64,000 nt of DNA from Streptomyces brevispora (GTDB taxonomy: Bacteria > Actinomycetota > Actinomycetes > Streptomycetales > Streptomycetaceae). The DNA lies in assembly GCF_007829885.1 (NCBI RefSeq), contig NZ_VIWW01000001.1, positions 1,674,001 to 1,738,000 of the forward strand, in the 5' to 3' direction. Made by a program: the position numbers and the translations under genes. This document shows, in pieces, positions 1 through 8,487 of this stretch (its first letter is position 1; the number at the start of each line of letters is the position of its first letter). The notes beneath the pieces were generated by a model, which saw only the letters and a program-made list of their open reading frames with translations, did no database searches and was not told where the DNA came from.

Positions 1-1
1 G

Positions 2-406
2 GGCCCCGACCTGCTGCGCACGGCCACCGCCTCCTCGTCGGGCGACGAGACCGCGGACTTCCCGGCGGACGCCGCGTCGGACGGCGACCCGGGGACCCGC
101 TGGTCCTCACCGGCCGAGGACGGCGCCTGGTGGCAGGCGGAACTGCCCGCCCCGGTCCGGGTGGGCCAGGTGGTGCTGGACTGGCAGGACGCGTACGCCT
201 CCAGCTACCGCATACAGGTCTCCTCGGACGGCCGCAGCTGGCGCACGGCGGCCACCGTCCGGGACGGCCGGGGCGGGCACGAGTCGGTCCGGATGGACGC
301 GAAGGACACCCGGTTCATCAGGGTTCAGGGCGACAGGCGGGCCACCGAGTACGGCTACTCGCTCTGGTCGGTACAGGCATACGCCGTGGCCGCGCAGGAC
401 GAGTAA
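2..406 (+). CDS. C-terminal end of a discoidin (F5/8 type C) domain protein, truncated by the window
   Basis: The reading frame is open from base 2 to the TAA stop at 404-406, so the gene starts before the window. The visible 134 residues form a galactose-binding-like F5/8 type C domain: a D-G-D-P-G-T-R-W-S-S turn, then alternating beta strands (VVLDWQDAYASSYRIQVSSD, a W near the middle, TRFIRVQGDRR). Such domains sit at the C-terminus of secreted glycosidases and bind carbohydrate. The catalytic part lies outside the window, so the enzyme class cannot be given. The frame assignment is firm because the domain pattern is continuous. Confidence 0.85.
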   Translation, partial: GPDLLRTATASSSGDETADFPADAASDGDPGTRWSSPAEDGAWWQAELPAPVRVGQVVLDWQDAYASSYRIQVSSDGRSWRTAATVRDGRGGHESVRMDAKDTRFIRVQGDRRATEYGYSLWSVQAYAVAAQDE

Positions 407-444
407 CCGCGCGCCGGCCCCGGGGACGGAAGAGGCCCGGGCGT

Positions 445-981
445 TCAGGCGGAGATGCCATCGATCCGGGCCATCGCGTCGTCCGCTCCGAACGGTTGCA
501 AGTAGGGCAGCCAGCGCGGGTCGCGGTGGCCCGTGCCGATGATCCGCCAGGCCAGTCCGGTCGGCGGTGCGGGCTGCTGGTGCAGCCGCCAGCCGAGCTC
601 GGGCAGATGGCGGTCGGCCTTGACGTGGTTGCAGCGGCGGCAGGCCGCCACCACGTTCTCCCAGGCGTGCAGTCCGCCGCGGCTGCGCGGAATGACGTGG
701 TCGACGCTGGTCGCGGCGGCGCCGCAGTACATGCAGCGCCCGCCGTCCCTGGCGAAGAGCGCCCGGCGGGTCAGCGGGACGGGCCCCCGGTAGGGGACGC
801 GCACGAACCGCTTCAGGCGGACGACGCTGGGGGCCGGGACGGCACGGGTGGCACTGTGCATGAAGGCGCCGGACTCCTCGAGGCAAATGGCCTTGTTCTC
901 GAGGACGAGGACGAGCGCGCGGCGGAGCGGTACGACGCCGAGCGGCTCGTACGACGCGTTGAGAACCAGGACATGCGGCAC
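445..981 (-). CDS. HNH endonuclease family protein
   Basis: A 178-residue protein starting with GTG, preceded by a strong AAGGAGG ribosome binding site about 9 bases upstream, which fixes the start. It carries a zinc-type HNH motif: C83-x2-C86, then DHVIPRSRGG (94-103) with catalytic H95, W107-E-N109, and C114-x2-C117-N118 as the second zinc pair. The length and the N-terminus (VPHVLVLNASYEPL) match the small single-domain HNH proteins common in actinobacterial chromosomes. The family cleaves or nicks DNA, but the substrate of this subgroup is not established. It is transcribed divergently from the MscS gene and convergently with the discoidin gene. No phage or restriction partner is adjacent, so a restriction role is not supported here. 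Confidence 0.85.
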   Translation of the reverse strand: MPHVLVLNASYEPLGVVPLRRALVLVLENKAICLEESGAFMHSATRAVPAPSVVRLKRFVRVPYRGPVPLTRRALFARDGGRCMYCGAAATSVDHVIPRSRGGLHAWENVVAACRRCNHVKADRHLPELGWRLHQQPAPPTGLAWRIIGTGHRDPRWLPYLQPFGADDAMARIDGISA

Positions 982-1336
982 GGTTGATGCCTCCTTGTAC
1001 GCCGGCGGCGCGTGGCTCGCGCCGGGACGATCCGATGTCAGTCTCCCCTCTGGCCTGGCAGAAGCGCCACCACGTGCGGGTAACGGGCTGGAAGGATTTT
1101 CCTCCGCCCGAGCCGTTCGTACGCCGGGAAACGCACCGGAACAGGCGCTTCAGGGGCCCTGCCGCGCACCGCCGCGCCCTGTGTGCGATCGGCCACACGC
1201 ACTGCCGCCGGCCGGGTCCCTTACCTGCTCCATATCCCCGGGTGAGCCGTGTCTCTCCCCTCGATCACGGCAACGGAGGACGTCCGATGCCCCGTTAGTG
1301 TGGTTGTTCAGCGCTCGCCCAACTGGAGGTTTCACC
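982..1336. other. Intergenic region between divergent HNH and MscS genes
   Basis: These 355 bases hold the upstream regions of two divergent genes. The HNH ribosome binding site lies at the left edge and the MscS site (TGGAGGT, 1324-1330) at the right edge. I see no convincing coding potential: frames open here are shadows. No clear palindrome or sigma-70 hexamer pair could be assigned with confidence. Confidence 0.5.
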
Positions 1337-2401
1337 GTGTCCCCGTCCGCCCTGTTGGCCGCAGTTCAGTCACCCGAGCCGGGTGGCTCGCTGGACGAAG
1401 CCGCGAAGCAGGCAGGCAACGCCGCGGGCTGGGTCGAGGAGAACTGGTCCATCTGGCTGAACACCGGTCTGCGGATCGTGCTCATCGCCGCCATCGCGAT
1501 CGCGTTGCGCATCGCGGTCCGCCGTGCCCTGACCAAGCTCATCGACCGCATGAACCGCAGCGCCCAGGCGGTGGAGGGCACCGCGCTGGGCGGTCTGCTG
1601 GTCAACGCGGAGCGGCGCCGCCAGCGCTCGGAGGCGATCGGTTCGGTACTCCGCTCGGTGGCCTCGTTCCTGATCCTCGGTACCGCCGCCCTGATGATCC
1701 TGGGCGCGTTCCAGATCAACCTGGCGCCGCTGCTGGCCTCGGCCGGGGTCGCCGGGGTGGCGCTCGGTTTCGGCGCCCGCAACCTGGTCACCGACTTCCT
1801 CTCCGGTGTCTTCATGATCCTGGAGGACCAGTACGGCGTCGGCGACACCGTCGACGCGGGCGTCGCCTGCGGCGAGGTCATCGAGGTCGGCCTGCGGGTC
1901 ACGAAGCTGCGCGGCGACCACGGCGAGATCTGGTATGTCCGCAACGGCGAGGTGAAGCGGATCGGCAACCTCAGCCAGGGCTGGTCCACCGCGGGCGTCG
2001 ATGTGCAGGTACGCCCCACGGAAGACCTCGAACAGGTCGGTACGGTCATCACCGAGGCCGCCCAGCAGATGGCCAAGGAGGACCCGTGGACCGAGCGCCT
2101 GTGGGGTCCGGTGGAGATCCTGGGCCTGGACGCGGTGCTGCTGGACTCGATGACGGTCCGGGTGACCGCGAAGACGATGCCGGGCAAGGCCCTGGGCGTG
2201 GAGCGCGAGCTGCGCTGGCGCATCAAGCGCGCCTTCGACGAGGCGGGCATCCGCATGATCGGCGGTGTCCCGGCCCAGCCGGACGAACCCTCGACAGCCG
2301 ACCCGACGGCCGCGATGTCCGCCCCCTCGGCCTACGCCTCGGCCACCTCGCCCCAGTCCATGGCGGCGACCCCGATAGCGCCGCCGAGCATCTCCAAGTA
2401 G
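1337..2401 (+). CDS. MscS-family mechanosensitive ion channel
   Basis: A 354-residue integral membrane protein of the small-conductance mechanosensitive channel family, which opens under membrane tension to release solutes during hypo-osmotic shock. Hydrophobic segments lie near residues 41-62, 101-125 and 129-158. The last carries the pore-lining helix and the family signature GVALGFGARNLVTDFLSG, followed by the beta domain (LEDQYGVGDTVD) and a C-terminal alpha/beta domain. The frame is open far upstream, but GTG at 1337 is chosen because a TGGAGGT site stands just before it and the N-terminus then has the usual length. The last 40 residues are an A/S/P-rich tail. A perfect hairpin follows the stop. 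Confidence 0.9.
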   Translation: MSPSALLAAVQSPEPGGSLDEAAKQAGNAAGWVEENWSIWLNTGLRIVLIAAIAIALRIAVRRALTKLIDRMNRSAQAVEGTALGGLLVNAERRRQRSEAIGSVLRSVASFLILGTAALMILGAFQINLAPLLASAGVAGVALGFGARNLVTDFLSGVFMILEDQYGVGDTVDAGVACGEVIEVGLRVTKLRGDHGEIWYVRNGEVKRIGNLSQGWSTAGVDVQVRPTEDLEQVGTVITEAAQQMAKEDPWTERLWGPVEILGLDAVLLDSMTVRVTAKTMPGKALGVERELRWRIKRAFDEAGIRMIGGVPAQPDEPSTADPTAAMSAPSAYASATSPQSMAATPIAPPSISK

Positions 2402-2423
2402 CACCCGTCCGTACGTCCCACGA

Positions 2424-2462
2424 GTGAGGGGAGCCCCGCGAGATCCGCGGGGCGCCCCTCAC
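2424..2462 (+). terminator. Hairpin terminator after the MscS gene
   Basis: An 8-bp outer stem (GTGAGGGG, 2424-2431, with CCCCTCAC, 2455-2462) and an 8-bp inner stem (GCCCCGCG, 2433-2440, with CGCGGGGC, 2446-2453) are separated by one mismatch, with a 5-base loop. No T tract follows, as is usual for Streptomyces terminators. It lies 23 bases after the stop codon. Confidence 0.8.
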
Positions 2463-2652
2463 TTGCGTGTCATCACTCCCCCGGAGCCGCTTGCCGCAGC
2501 AGCCGGTGGATGAATCAATGTCAGGCAACTCGGTTCGTCCGTGGCCACGTTGGGAACAGAAACCCACAGAGCGCCACCCCGAAGCAGGCCCGAGCCGCAT
2601 GGGTCCGACCCCCGCCCAGGTAACGCTTTGGTTGCCACCGCGATGCAGACCA

Positions 2653-2709
2653 TTGACGGCCAGGTGACGCGCGCCCTACGGTCCTCTCACCGAATAGGAA
2701 ACTTTCCTA
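2653..2709 (+). promoter_or_regulatory. Promoter and palindromic operator upstream of the ROK regulator
   Basis: TTGACG (2653-2658), 18 bases, then TACGGT (2677-2682) form a plausible sigma-70-type promoter. Just past the expected start of transcription lies TAGGAAACTTTCCTA (2695-2709), a perfect 15-base palindrome with a single central base. Its position suits repression by the product of the next gene (autoregulation) and, by read-through, control of the sugar operon behind it. The binding partner is inferred from location only. Confidence 0.65.
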
Positions 2710-2725
2710 ACAGAGGGCAGGTGCA

Positions 2726-3955
2726 GTGATCATGGCCGGAACCACGCCGGGCACCCCTCGCGTCCTGCGGGCCATGAACGACCGGGCCGCCCTCGACCTG
2801 CTGCTGGAACACGGACCCCTCTCGCGGACCAGGATCGGGAAGCTGACGGGCCTGTCGAAGCCCACCGCCTCCCAGCTGCTGGCCCGGCTGGAGGCGGCCG
2901 GTCTGGTCGTCGCCACCGGGACCGTGGCCGGGCGGCCGGGGCCCAATGCGCAGCTGTACGCCGTCAACGCCTCGGCCGCCCATGTGGCCGGGCTCGACGT
3001 GAACGCCCAGCGAATCGTCGCAGCCGTCGCCGATGTGACGGGTGAGACGGTCGGGGAGTTCGAGCTGCGGACCCCGGGGCGGCGCGCCGACAGCGTGGTG
3101 CGGCAGGTGGCGGACGCGCTCGACGGGGCGGTGAAGGACGCCGGGCTGACCCGTTCCGACGTGCACCGGCTCGTCATCGGCACGCCGGGCGCCTTCGACC
3201 CGGGCACGGGCCGGCTGCGGTACGCCTCGCACCTGCCCGGCTGGCACTCCTCGACCCTGCTGGACGAGCTGGCCGCCTTCCTTCCCATGCCGGTCGAGTA
3301 CGAGAACGACGTGAACCTCGTCGCGGTGGCCGAACAACGGCTCGGCGCGGCCCGCGGGCACGACGACTTCGTACTGCTGTGGAACGAGGAGGGCCTCGGC
3401 GCCGCCCTCGTCATCAACGGCCGGCTGCACCGGGGCTTCACCGGTGGCGCCGGTGAGGTCGGGTTCCTGCCGGTGCCGGGCGCGCCGTTGGTCCGGCAGG
3501 TCACCAAGGCCAACTCGGGCGGCTTCCAGGAGCTGGCCGGCGCCCAGGTGCTCGCCCGGCTGGCCCGCGAACTCGGGATCGACGACGAAGCGGTACGCGG
3601 TCCGGGCACCCACCACGAGATCGCCGCCGGTCTGCTGGGCCGGGCCGCCGAGGCCGTGGAGCGGGGCGAGGGCGGACCGTACGGCCGGCTGCTCGATCTG
3701 TTCGCCACCGGTCTGGCGACCGGCCTTGCCTCGATGCTCGCCGTTCTCGACCCCGAGGTCGTCGTGCTGTCGGGAGAGCTGATCTCGTGCGGCGGGGAAC
3801 CGCTGCGCAGCCGGGTTGCGGCCGAGCTCGCCGAGCTCGCCGCGTCCCGGCCCCGGCTGATCGCCGCAGAGGTGACCCACCGGCCCGTACTGCGCGGCGC
3901 GCTGGAGAGCGCGCTCGCCACCACCCGCGACGAAGTGTTCGACACCTCGCGCTGA
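2726..3955 (+). CDS. ROK-family transcriptional regulator
   Basis: A 409-residue regulator. Residues about 10-70 form a MarR-like winged helix (LSRTRIGKLTGLSKPTASQ recognition region) and the rest is a ROK sugar-sensing domain with the phosphate-binding stretch VIGTPGAFDPGTGRL and END at the sugar site. The zinc-binding CxCGxxGCxE motif usual in ROK proteins is absent here; the corresponding stretch reads GGAGEVGFLPVPG, so zinc-dependent folding of that loop must differ. GTG 2726 has GAGGG 8 bases upstream; ATG 2732 is the alternative. The gene leads the sugar ABC operon by only 72 bases, so it is probably its local repressor acting at the palindrome at 2695-2709. Confidence 0.88.
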   Translation: MIMAGTTPGTPRVLRAMNDRAALDLLLEHGPLSRTRIGKLTGLSKPTASQLLARLEAAGLVVATGTVAGRPGPNAQLYAVNASAAHVAGLDVNAQRIVAAVADVTGETVGEFELRTPGRRADSVVRQVADALDGAVKDAGLTRSDVHRLVIGTPGAFDPGTGRLRYASHLPGWHSSTLLDELAAFLPMPVEYENDVNLVAVAEQRLGAARGHDDFVLLWNEEGLGAALVINGRLHRGFTGGAGEVGFLPVPGAPLVRQVTKANSGGFQELAGAQVLARLARELGIDDEAVRGPGTHHEIAAGLLGRAAEAVERGEGGPYGRLLDLFATGLATGLASMLAVLDPEVVVLSGELISCGGEPLRSRVAAELAELAASRPRLIAAEVTHRPVLRGALESALATTRDEVFDTSR

Positions 3956-4027
3956 ACCCCTTCCACCACCCCCCGCACCTGCACCGCCTTCCCTTCCTGT
4001 CCCAACCCTTCATCGGGAGACACCACC

Positions 4028-5365
4028 ATGTCCGGAAACCGCCGGAAGCCTGCCGTCGCACTCGCCGCGACCGCCGCGATAGCCCTGTTCGCCTCCGCCT
4101 GTACCGGGCAGAGCAGCTCCGGCGCCAAGGATGACGCGTCCAAGGAGACGACCATCAACTTCTGGCACGGCTGGAGTGCCCCGGGTGAGGTCAAGGGAAT
4201 TCAGGACACCATCGACGCCTTCGAGAAGGCGCACCCCAACATCCATGTGAAGGTCGTCGGCAACATGACCGACGACAAGATCAACCAGGCGCTCCGCGCG
4301 GGCGGTTCCAAGGCCCCGGACGTCGTGTCGTCGTTCACCACGAACAACGTGGGCAAGTTCTGCAAGTCGAAGGCCTTCGTCGACCTCAACCCGTTCCTGA
4401 AGAAGGACGGGATCGACCCGGACACGACCTTCCCGAAGGCGATGAACGAGTACACCCAGTTCGAGGGCGTGCGCTGCACGGTCCCTCTGCTCGGTGACGC
4501 GTACGGCCTCTACTACAACAAGGACGCGTTCAAGGCGGCCGGCATCACCAGCCCGCCCAAGACGTGGTCCGAGCTGGCCGTCGACGCGAAGAAGCTGACG
4601 AAGTCCAAGGGCGACTCGTACGAGCAGCTCGGCTTCATGCCGAACTACCACGGCTACGAGTCGACCACCGAGCACTACCTCGGTGGCTGGGACCCGTCGT
4701 ACTTCGACGCGGACGGCAAGTCCGACATCGCCAAGGACCCGTCCTTCGCCACCATGCTCACCAACCAGAAGAAGCTGGTCGACTCGCTGGGCGGCTATCA
4801 GAAGCTGGAGAAGTTCCGCACCGGCTTCGGTGACGAGTGGGGCGCCAAGCACCCGTTCCACACCGGCCAGGTGGCCATGCAGCTGGACGGCGAATGGCGT
4901 CTGGGCATGGCCGAGGAGACCAAGCCGAAGTTCGAGATCGGTGTGGCCCCGATGCCCGTCGCCGACGACCAGGCCGACACCTACGGCAAGGGCTATCTGA
5001 CCGGCACCATCGCCGGTATCGCCGCCACCTCGTCCAAGCAGAACGCCGCTTGGGAGCTGGTCAAGTTCATGACGACCGACACCGACGCGGTGGTGAACTT
5101 CGCCAACGCCATTCACAACGTGCCGTCCACGCTGGCCGCGCTGAAGTCGCCGAAGCTGAAGTACGACCCGCGCTTCAAGACCTTCCTGGACATCGCCGCC
5201 AACCCGAAGAGCACCACCACCCCGCCCTCGGTGAACGGCGGCGCGTACCTGGTGTCCCTGCAGAACCTCGGCTTCGACGTCGAGAAGGGCAACCAGACGG
5301 ACATCAAGGCGGGTCTGGAAAAGACCGCCAAGGAAATCGACGCCGCGATCGCACAGGCGAAGTAG
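4028..5365 (+). CDS. Sugar ABC transporter substrate-binding lipoprotein
   Basis: A 445-residue extracellular solute-binding protein (SBP family 1). The N-terminus has basic residues, a hydrophobic stretch and a lipobox ending ASAC, so it is exported and lipid-anchored at about Cys25. The mature part begins with a Ser/Gly/Asp-rich linker and shows NFWHGWSAPGE and the YGLYYNKDAFKAAGI segment typical of oligosaccharide-binding proteins. It delivers sugar to the two permeases encoded next (8-base gap). No ATPase gene is present in this operon; Streptomyces importers of this type normally share a multitask ATPase (MsiK-like) encoded elsewhere. The ligand cannot be read from sequence; the GH4 enzyme downstream suggests a beta-glucoside or similar disaccharide. 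Confidence 0.9.
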   Translation: MSGNRRKPAVALAATAAIALFASACTGQSSSGAKDDASKETTINFWHGWSAPGEVKGIQDTIDAFEKAHPNIHVKVVGNMTDDKINQALRAGGSKAPDVVSSFTTNNVGKFCKSKAFVDLNPFLKKDGIDPDTTFPKAMNEYTQFEGVRCTVPLLGDAYGLYYNKDAFKAAGITSPPKTWSELAVDAKKLTKSKGDSYEQLGFMPNYHGYESTTEHYLGGWDPSYFDADGKSDIAKDPSFATMLTNQKKLVDSLGGYQKLEKFRTGFGDEWGAKHPFHTGQVAMQLDGEWRLGMAEETKPKFEIGVAPMPVADDQADTYGKGYLTGTIAGIAATSSKQNAAWELVKFMTTDTDAVVNFANAIHNVPSTLAALKSPKLKYDPRFKTFLDIAANPKSTTTPPSVNGGAYLVSLQNLGFDVEKGNQTDIKAGLEKTAKEIDAAIAQAK

Positions 5366-5372
5366 CACCACG

Positions 5373-6314
5373 ATGAGCACGTACACACTCCGCTCGAAGC
5401 GCCGCCGTTCGGCGCTTCGGACGGCGGCCTTCATGTCGCCGTGGCTGATCGGGTTCTGCGTCTTCTTCGCCTACCCGCTGATCTCCACGCTCTATTTCTC
5501 CTTCACCAGCTACGACGGCTTCTCGGCCCCGGAGTTCAGCGGGCTGAAGAACTGGTCGTTCGTCTTCAACGACTACCCGCTGTTCTGGCCCGCCCTGCGC
5601 AACACGCTGTGGCTGGTCCTGGTCATGGTGACCTGCCGGGTGGTGTTCGGACTCGGCATCGGCATGCTGATCACCAAGATCAAGACGGGCACCGGAGTCT
5701 TCCGGACGCTCTTCTACCTGCCGTACCTCGCGCCGCCGGTCGCCGCCACGCTGGGCTTCGTCTTCCTGCTCAACCCGGGTACCGGACCGGTCAACTCGAT
5801 CCTCGGCGAGCTCGGACTGCCGACCCCGGGCTGGTTCACCGACGCCACCTGGTCCAAGCCCGCGCTGACCGCGCTCGCGGTCTGGGGGGTGGGCGACCTG
5901 ATGGTGATCTTCATGGCCGCGCTCCTGGACGTACCGAAGGAGCAGTACGAGGCGGCGGAGCTGGACGGGGCGTCCTCGTACCAGCGGTTCCGCTTCGTCA
6001 CACTGCCGAACATCTCGCCGATCATCATGTTCGCCGTGGTCACCGGCATCATCCAGACGATGCAGTACTACACCCAGCCACTCGTGGCGGGGAAAGTCGC
6101 CTCGGGTGTCATGGGCGGCTCCGGGCAGCAGTTCGAACCGGGGTATCCCGACAAGTCGACACTGACGCTTCCGCAGCTCGTCTACAACCTCGGTTTCCAG
6201 CGCTTCGACTACGGCTCCGCCTGCGTGGTCGCGCTCGTTCTCTTCGTCCTCGCCATGGCGTTCACCGCACTGCTGATGCGGCGCCGCAGCGGACTGATCC
6301 AGGCAGGTGAGTGA
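5373..6314 (+). CDS. Carbohydrate ABC transporter permease (MalF type)
   Basis: A 313-residue inner-membrane permease with about six hydrophobic segments, beginning after a basic N-terminus (LRSKRRRSALRT). The ATPase-contact EAA loop is visible as EQYEAAELDGASSYQRFRFV near residue 190, with the conserved A and D-G. It forms a heterodimer with the next gene product, whose start overlaps this stop by 8 bases, indicating translational coupling. Family and operon place it as one half of a CUT1-type sugar import channel. Confidence 0.92.
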   Translation: MSTYTLRSKRRRSALRTAAFMSPWLIGFCVFFAYPLISTLYFSFTSYDGFSAPEFSGLKNWSFVFNDYPLFWPALRNTLWLVLVMVTCRVVFGLGIGMLITKIKTGTGVFRTLFYLPYLAPPVAATLGFVFLLNPGTGPVNSILGELGLPTPGWFTDATWSKPALTALAVWGVGDLMVIFMAALLDVPKEQYEAAELDGASSYQRFRFVTLPNISPIIMFAVVTGIIQTMQYYTQPLVAGKVASGVMGGSGQQFEPGYPDKSTLTLPQLVYNLGFQRFDYGSACVVALVLFVLAMAFTALLMRRRSGLIQAGE

Positions 6315-7218
6315 CGTGGCGCAGGTTCTCGAAACCCCGAAGGCCGGCGGACCGGTGAGCGACCCCGTCACCCCGGCCCAGCGCGTCGCGCGCCGCAAGG
6401 CGCTGCTGCACTGGATCGGTGTGCACTCGCTCGGCGTCGCGGCCGCACTCTTCTTCGTGCTGCCGTTCGTCTTCCTCTTCCTCACCTCGCTGATGAGCGA
6501 CCAGCAGGCACTGACCCGTGACCTGTGGCCGCACCCCTTCGAGTGGAGCAACTACAAAGAGGTGTTCAACACCCCGGGCTTTCTGACCTGGTGGAAGAAC
6601 ACCCTGCTGTACGCGGGCCTGGGCACCGTCCTCACGGTCGTTTCCTCGCTGCCCGTGGCGTACGCGCTCGCCAAGTTCCGCTTCCGCGGCCGGCATCTGT
6701 CGCTGATGCTCGTCATCTCGATGATGATGCTTCCGCCGCAGGTCGTCGTCATCCCGATGTACCTGTTCTGGGCCAAGCAGCTGGACATGTCCGGCACGCT
6801 CTGGCCGCTGATCATCCCGATGGCCTTCGGCGACGCGTTCTCCATCTTCCTGCTGCGGCAGTTCCTGCTGACCATTCCGAACGAGTACCTCGACGCGGCG
6901 AAGGTCGACGGCTGCGGTGAATTCCGCACCCTGCTGCGCGTCGTGATACCGATGGCCAAGCCGGGCATCGCCGCGGTCGCCCTCTTCCAGTTCTTCTACG
7001 CCTGGAACGACTACTTCGGACCGCAGATCTACGCCTCGGAGAACCCGGCGGCCTGGACCCTGAGTTATGGACTGGAGTCCTTCAAGGGCGCACACCACAC
7101 CGACTGGAACCTGACCATGGCCGCGACCGTTCTGGTCATGGCCCCTGTGATCGTCGTCTTCTTCTTCGCACAGAAGGCCTTTGTCGAAGGCGTCACACTG
7201 ACCGGAGTAAAGGGCTGA
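6307..7218 (+). CDS. Carbohydrate ABC transporter permease (MalG type)
   Basis: A 303-residue permease with a long cytoplasmic N-terminus, then about six hydrophobic helices. The EAA loop reads NEYLDAAKVDGCGEFRTLLR near residue 197. GTG 6307 is inside the last codons of the preceding permease; the in-frame GTG 6316 is an alternative start. It pairs with the MalF-type protein to form the transmembrane channel. The operon continues after only 3 bases into the GH4 gene. Confidence 0.92.
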   Translation: MSDVAQVLETPKAGGPVSDPVTPAQRVARRKALLHWIGVHSLGVAAALFFVLPFVFLFLTSLMSDQQALTRDLWPHPFEWSNYKEVFNTPGFLTWWKNTLLYAGLGTVLTVVSSLPVAYALAKFRFRGRHLSLMLVISMMMLPPQVVVIPMYLFWAKQLDMSGTLWPLIIPMAFGDAFSIFLLRQFLLTIPNEYLDAAKVDGCGEFRTLLRVVIPMAKPGIAAVALFQFFYAWNDYFGPQIYASENPAAWTLSYGLESFKGAHHTDWNLTMAATVLVMAPVIVVFFFAQKAFVEGVTLTGVKG

Positions 7219-7221
7219 TTC

Positions 7222-8487
7222 ATGAAGCTCGCAGTAGTGGGTGGCGGGTCCACCTACACACCTGAACTGATCGACGGTTTCGCACGCCTGCGGGACACCC
7301 TGCCGATCGAGGAGCTGGTGCTCGTCGACCCGGCGGCCGACCGGCTCGAACTCGTCGGCGGCCTCGCGCGGCGGATCTTCGCCAAGCAGGGCCACCCGGG
7401 GCGGATCGTCACCACCACGGACATCGACGCGGGCGTGGCCGACGCCGACGCGGTGCTGCTCCAGCTCCGCGTGGGCGGCCAGGCCGCCCGCGGCAAGGAC
7501 GAGACGTGGCCGCTGGAGTGCGGCTGCATCGGCCAGGAGACCACCGGCGCCGGCGGCCTCGCCAAGGCCCTGCGCACCGTCCCGGTCGTCCTGGACATCG
7601 CGGAGCGCGTCCGGCGCACCAACCCCAACGCCTGGATCATCGACTTCACCAACCCCGTCGGCATCGTGACCCGGGCGCTGCTCCAGGCCGGTCACAAGGC
7701 CGTCGGCCTGTGCAACGTGGCGATCGGCTTCCAGCGCAAGTTCGCCCGGCTGCTCGACGTGACCCCCGGCGAGGTGCATCTCGACCACGTCGGGCTGAAC
7801 CACCTGACCTGGGAGCTCGGGGTGCGCCTCGGCGGTCCCGAGGGCGAGAACGTACTGCCGCGGCTGATCGCCGAGCACGGCGACGCGATCGCGGACGACC
7901 TGCACATGCCGCGGGCGATCGTGGACCGCCTCGGTGTCGTGCCCTCGTACTACCTGCGCTACTTCTACGCGCACGACGAGGTCGTGCGGGAGCTCGGCAC
8001 CAAGCCCTCGCGGGCGGCCGAGGTCGCCGCGATGGAGAAGGAACTGCTCGCCATGTACGGCGACCCTGCGCTGGACGAGAAGCCCGCGCTGCTCGCCAAG
8101 CGCGGCGGGGCCTTCTACTCGGAGGCGGCCGTGGACCTGGCGGCCTCGCTGCTGGGCGGCGGCGGCTCCACGCACCAGGTGGTCAACACGTACAACAACG
8201 GCACGCTGCCGTTCCTGCCGGACGACGCGGTGATCGAGGTCCAGGCGAAGGTCGACGGGACCGGCGCTACGCCGCTCGCGGTGCCTGAGCTCGACCCGCT
8301 CTACGCCGGACTGATCGGCAACGTGACGGCGTACGAGGACCTCGCGCTGGAGGCCGCGCTGCGCGGTGGCCGCGACCGGGTGTTCAAGGCCCTGCTCGCG
8401 CACCCCCTGATCGGCCAGTTCGAGTACGCGGAGGCGCTCACCGACAAGCTGATCGCCCACAACCGGGAGCACCTGCCGTGGGCGTGA
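7222..8487 (+). CDS. GH4 family 6-phospho-beta-glucosidase
   Basis: A 421-residue glycoside hydrolase family 4 enzyme. The N-terminus is a Rossmann NAD-binding motif, VVGGGSTYTPEL (5-16). The metal site is seen in C164 (VGLCNVAIG) and H194 (VGLNHLTWE), and GQETTGAGG (104-112) is the family signature. GH4 enzymes use NAD and a divalent metal to cleave by oxidation, elimination and re-reduction, usually on 6-phosphorylated disaccharides. The oddity is the context: the neighbours are an ABC importer, which delivers unphosphorylated sugar, not a PTS. The kinase encoded next may supply the phosphate. Annotation as 6-phospho-beta-glucosidase rests on family resemblance. Confidence 0.88.
   Translation: MKLAVVGGGSTYTPELIDGFARLRDTLPIEELVLVDPAADRLELVGGLARRIFAKQGHPGRIVTTTDIDAGVADADAVLLQLRVGGQAARGKDETWPLECGCIGQETTGAGGLAKALRTVPVVLDIAERVRRTNPNAWIIDFTNPVGIVTRALLQAGHKAVGLCNVAIGFQRKFARLLDVTPGEVHLDHVGLNHLTWELGVRLGGPEGENVLPRLIAEHGDAIADDLHMPRAIVDRLGVVPSYYLRYFYAHDEVVRELGTKPSRAAEVAAMEKELLAMYGDPALDEKPALLAKRGGAFYSEAAVDLAASLLGGGGSTHQVVNTYNNGTLPFLPDDAVIEVQAKVDGTGATPLAVPELDPLYAGLIGNVTAYEDLALEAALRGGRDRVFKALLAHPLIGQFEYAEALTDKLIAHNREHLPWA

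Noticed and set aside
445..981. HNH gene as a restriction or phage packaging system
   Set aside because: No methyltransferase, restriction subunit, terminase or phage gene is adjacent.
848..1336. Long upstream extension of the MscS protein
   Set aside because: The frame is open but has no family-like sequence, crosses the HNH gene, and a strong ribosome binding site stands before GTG 1337.
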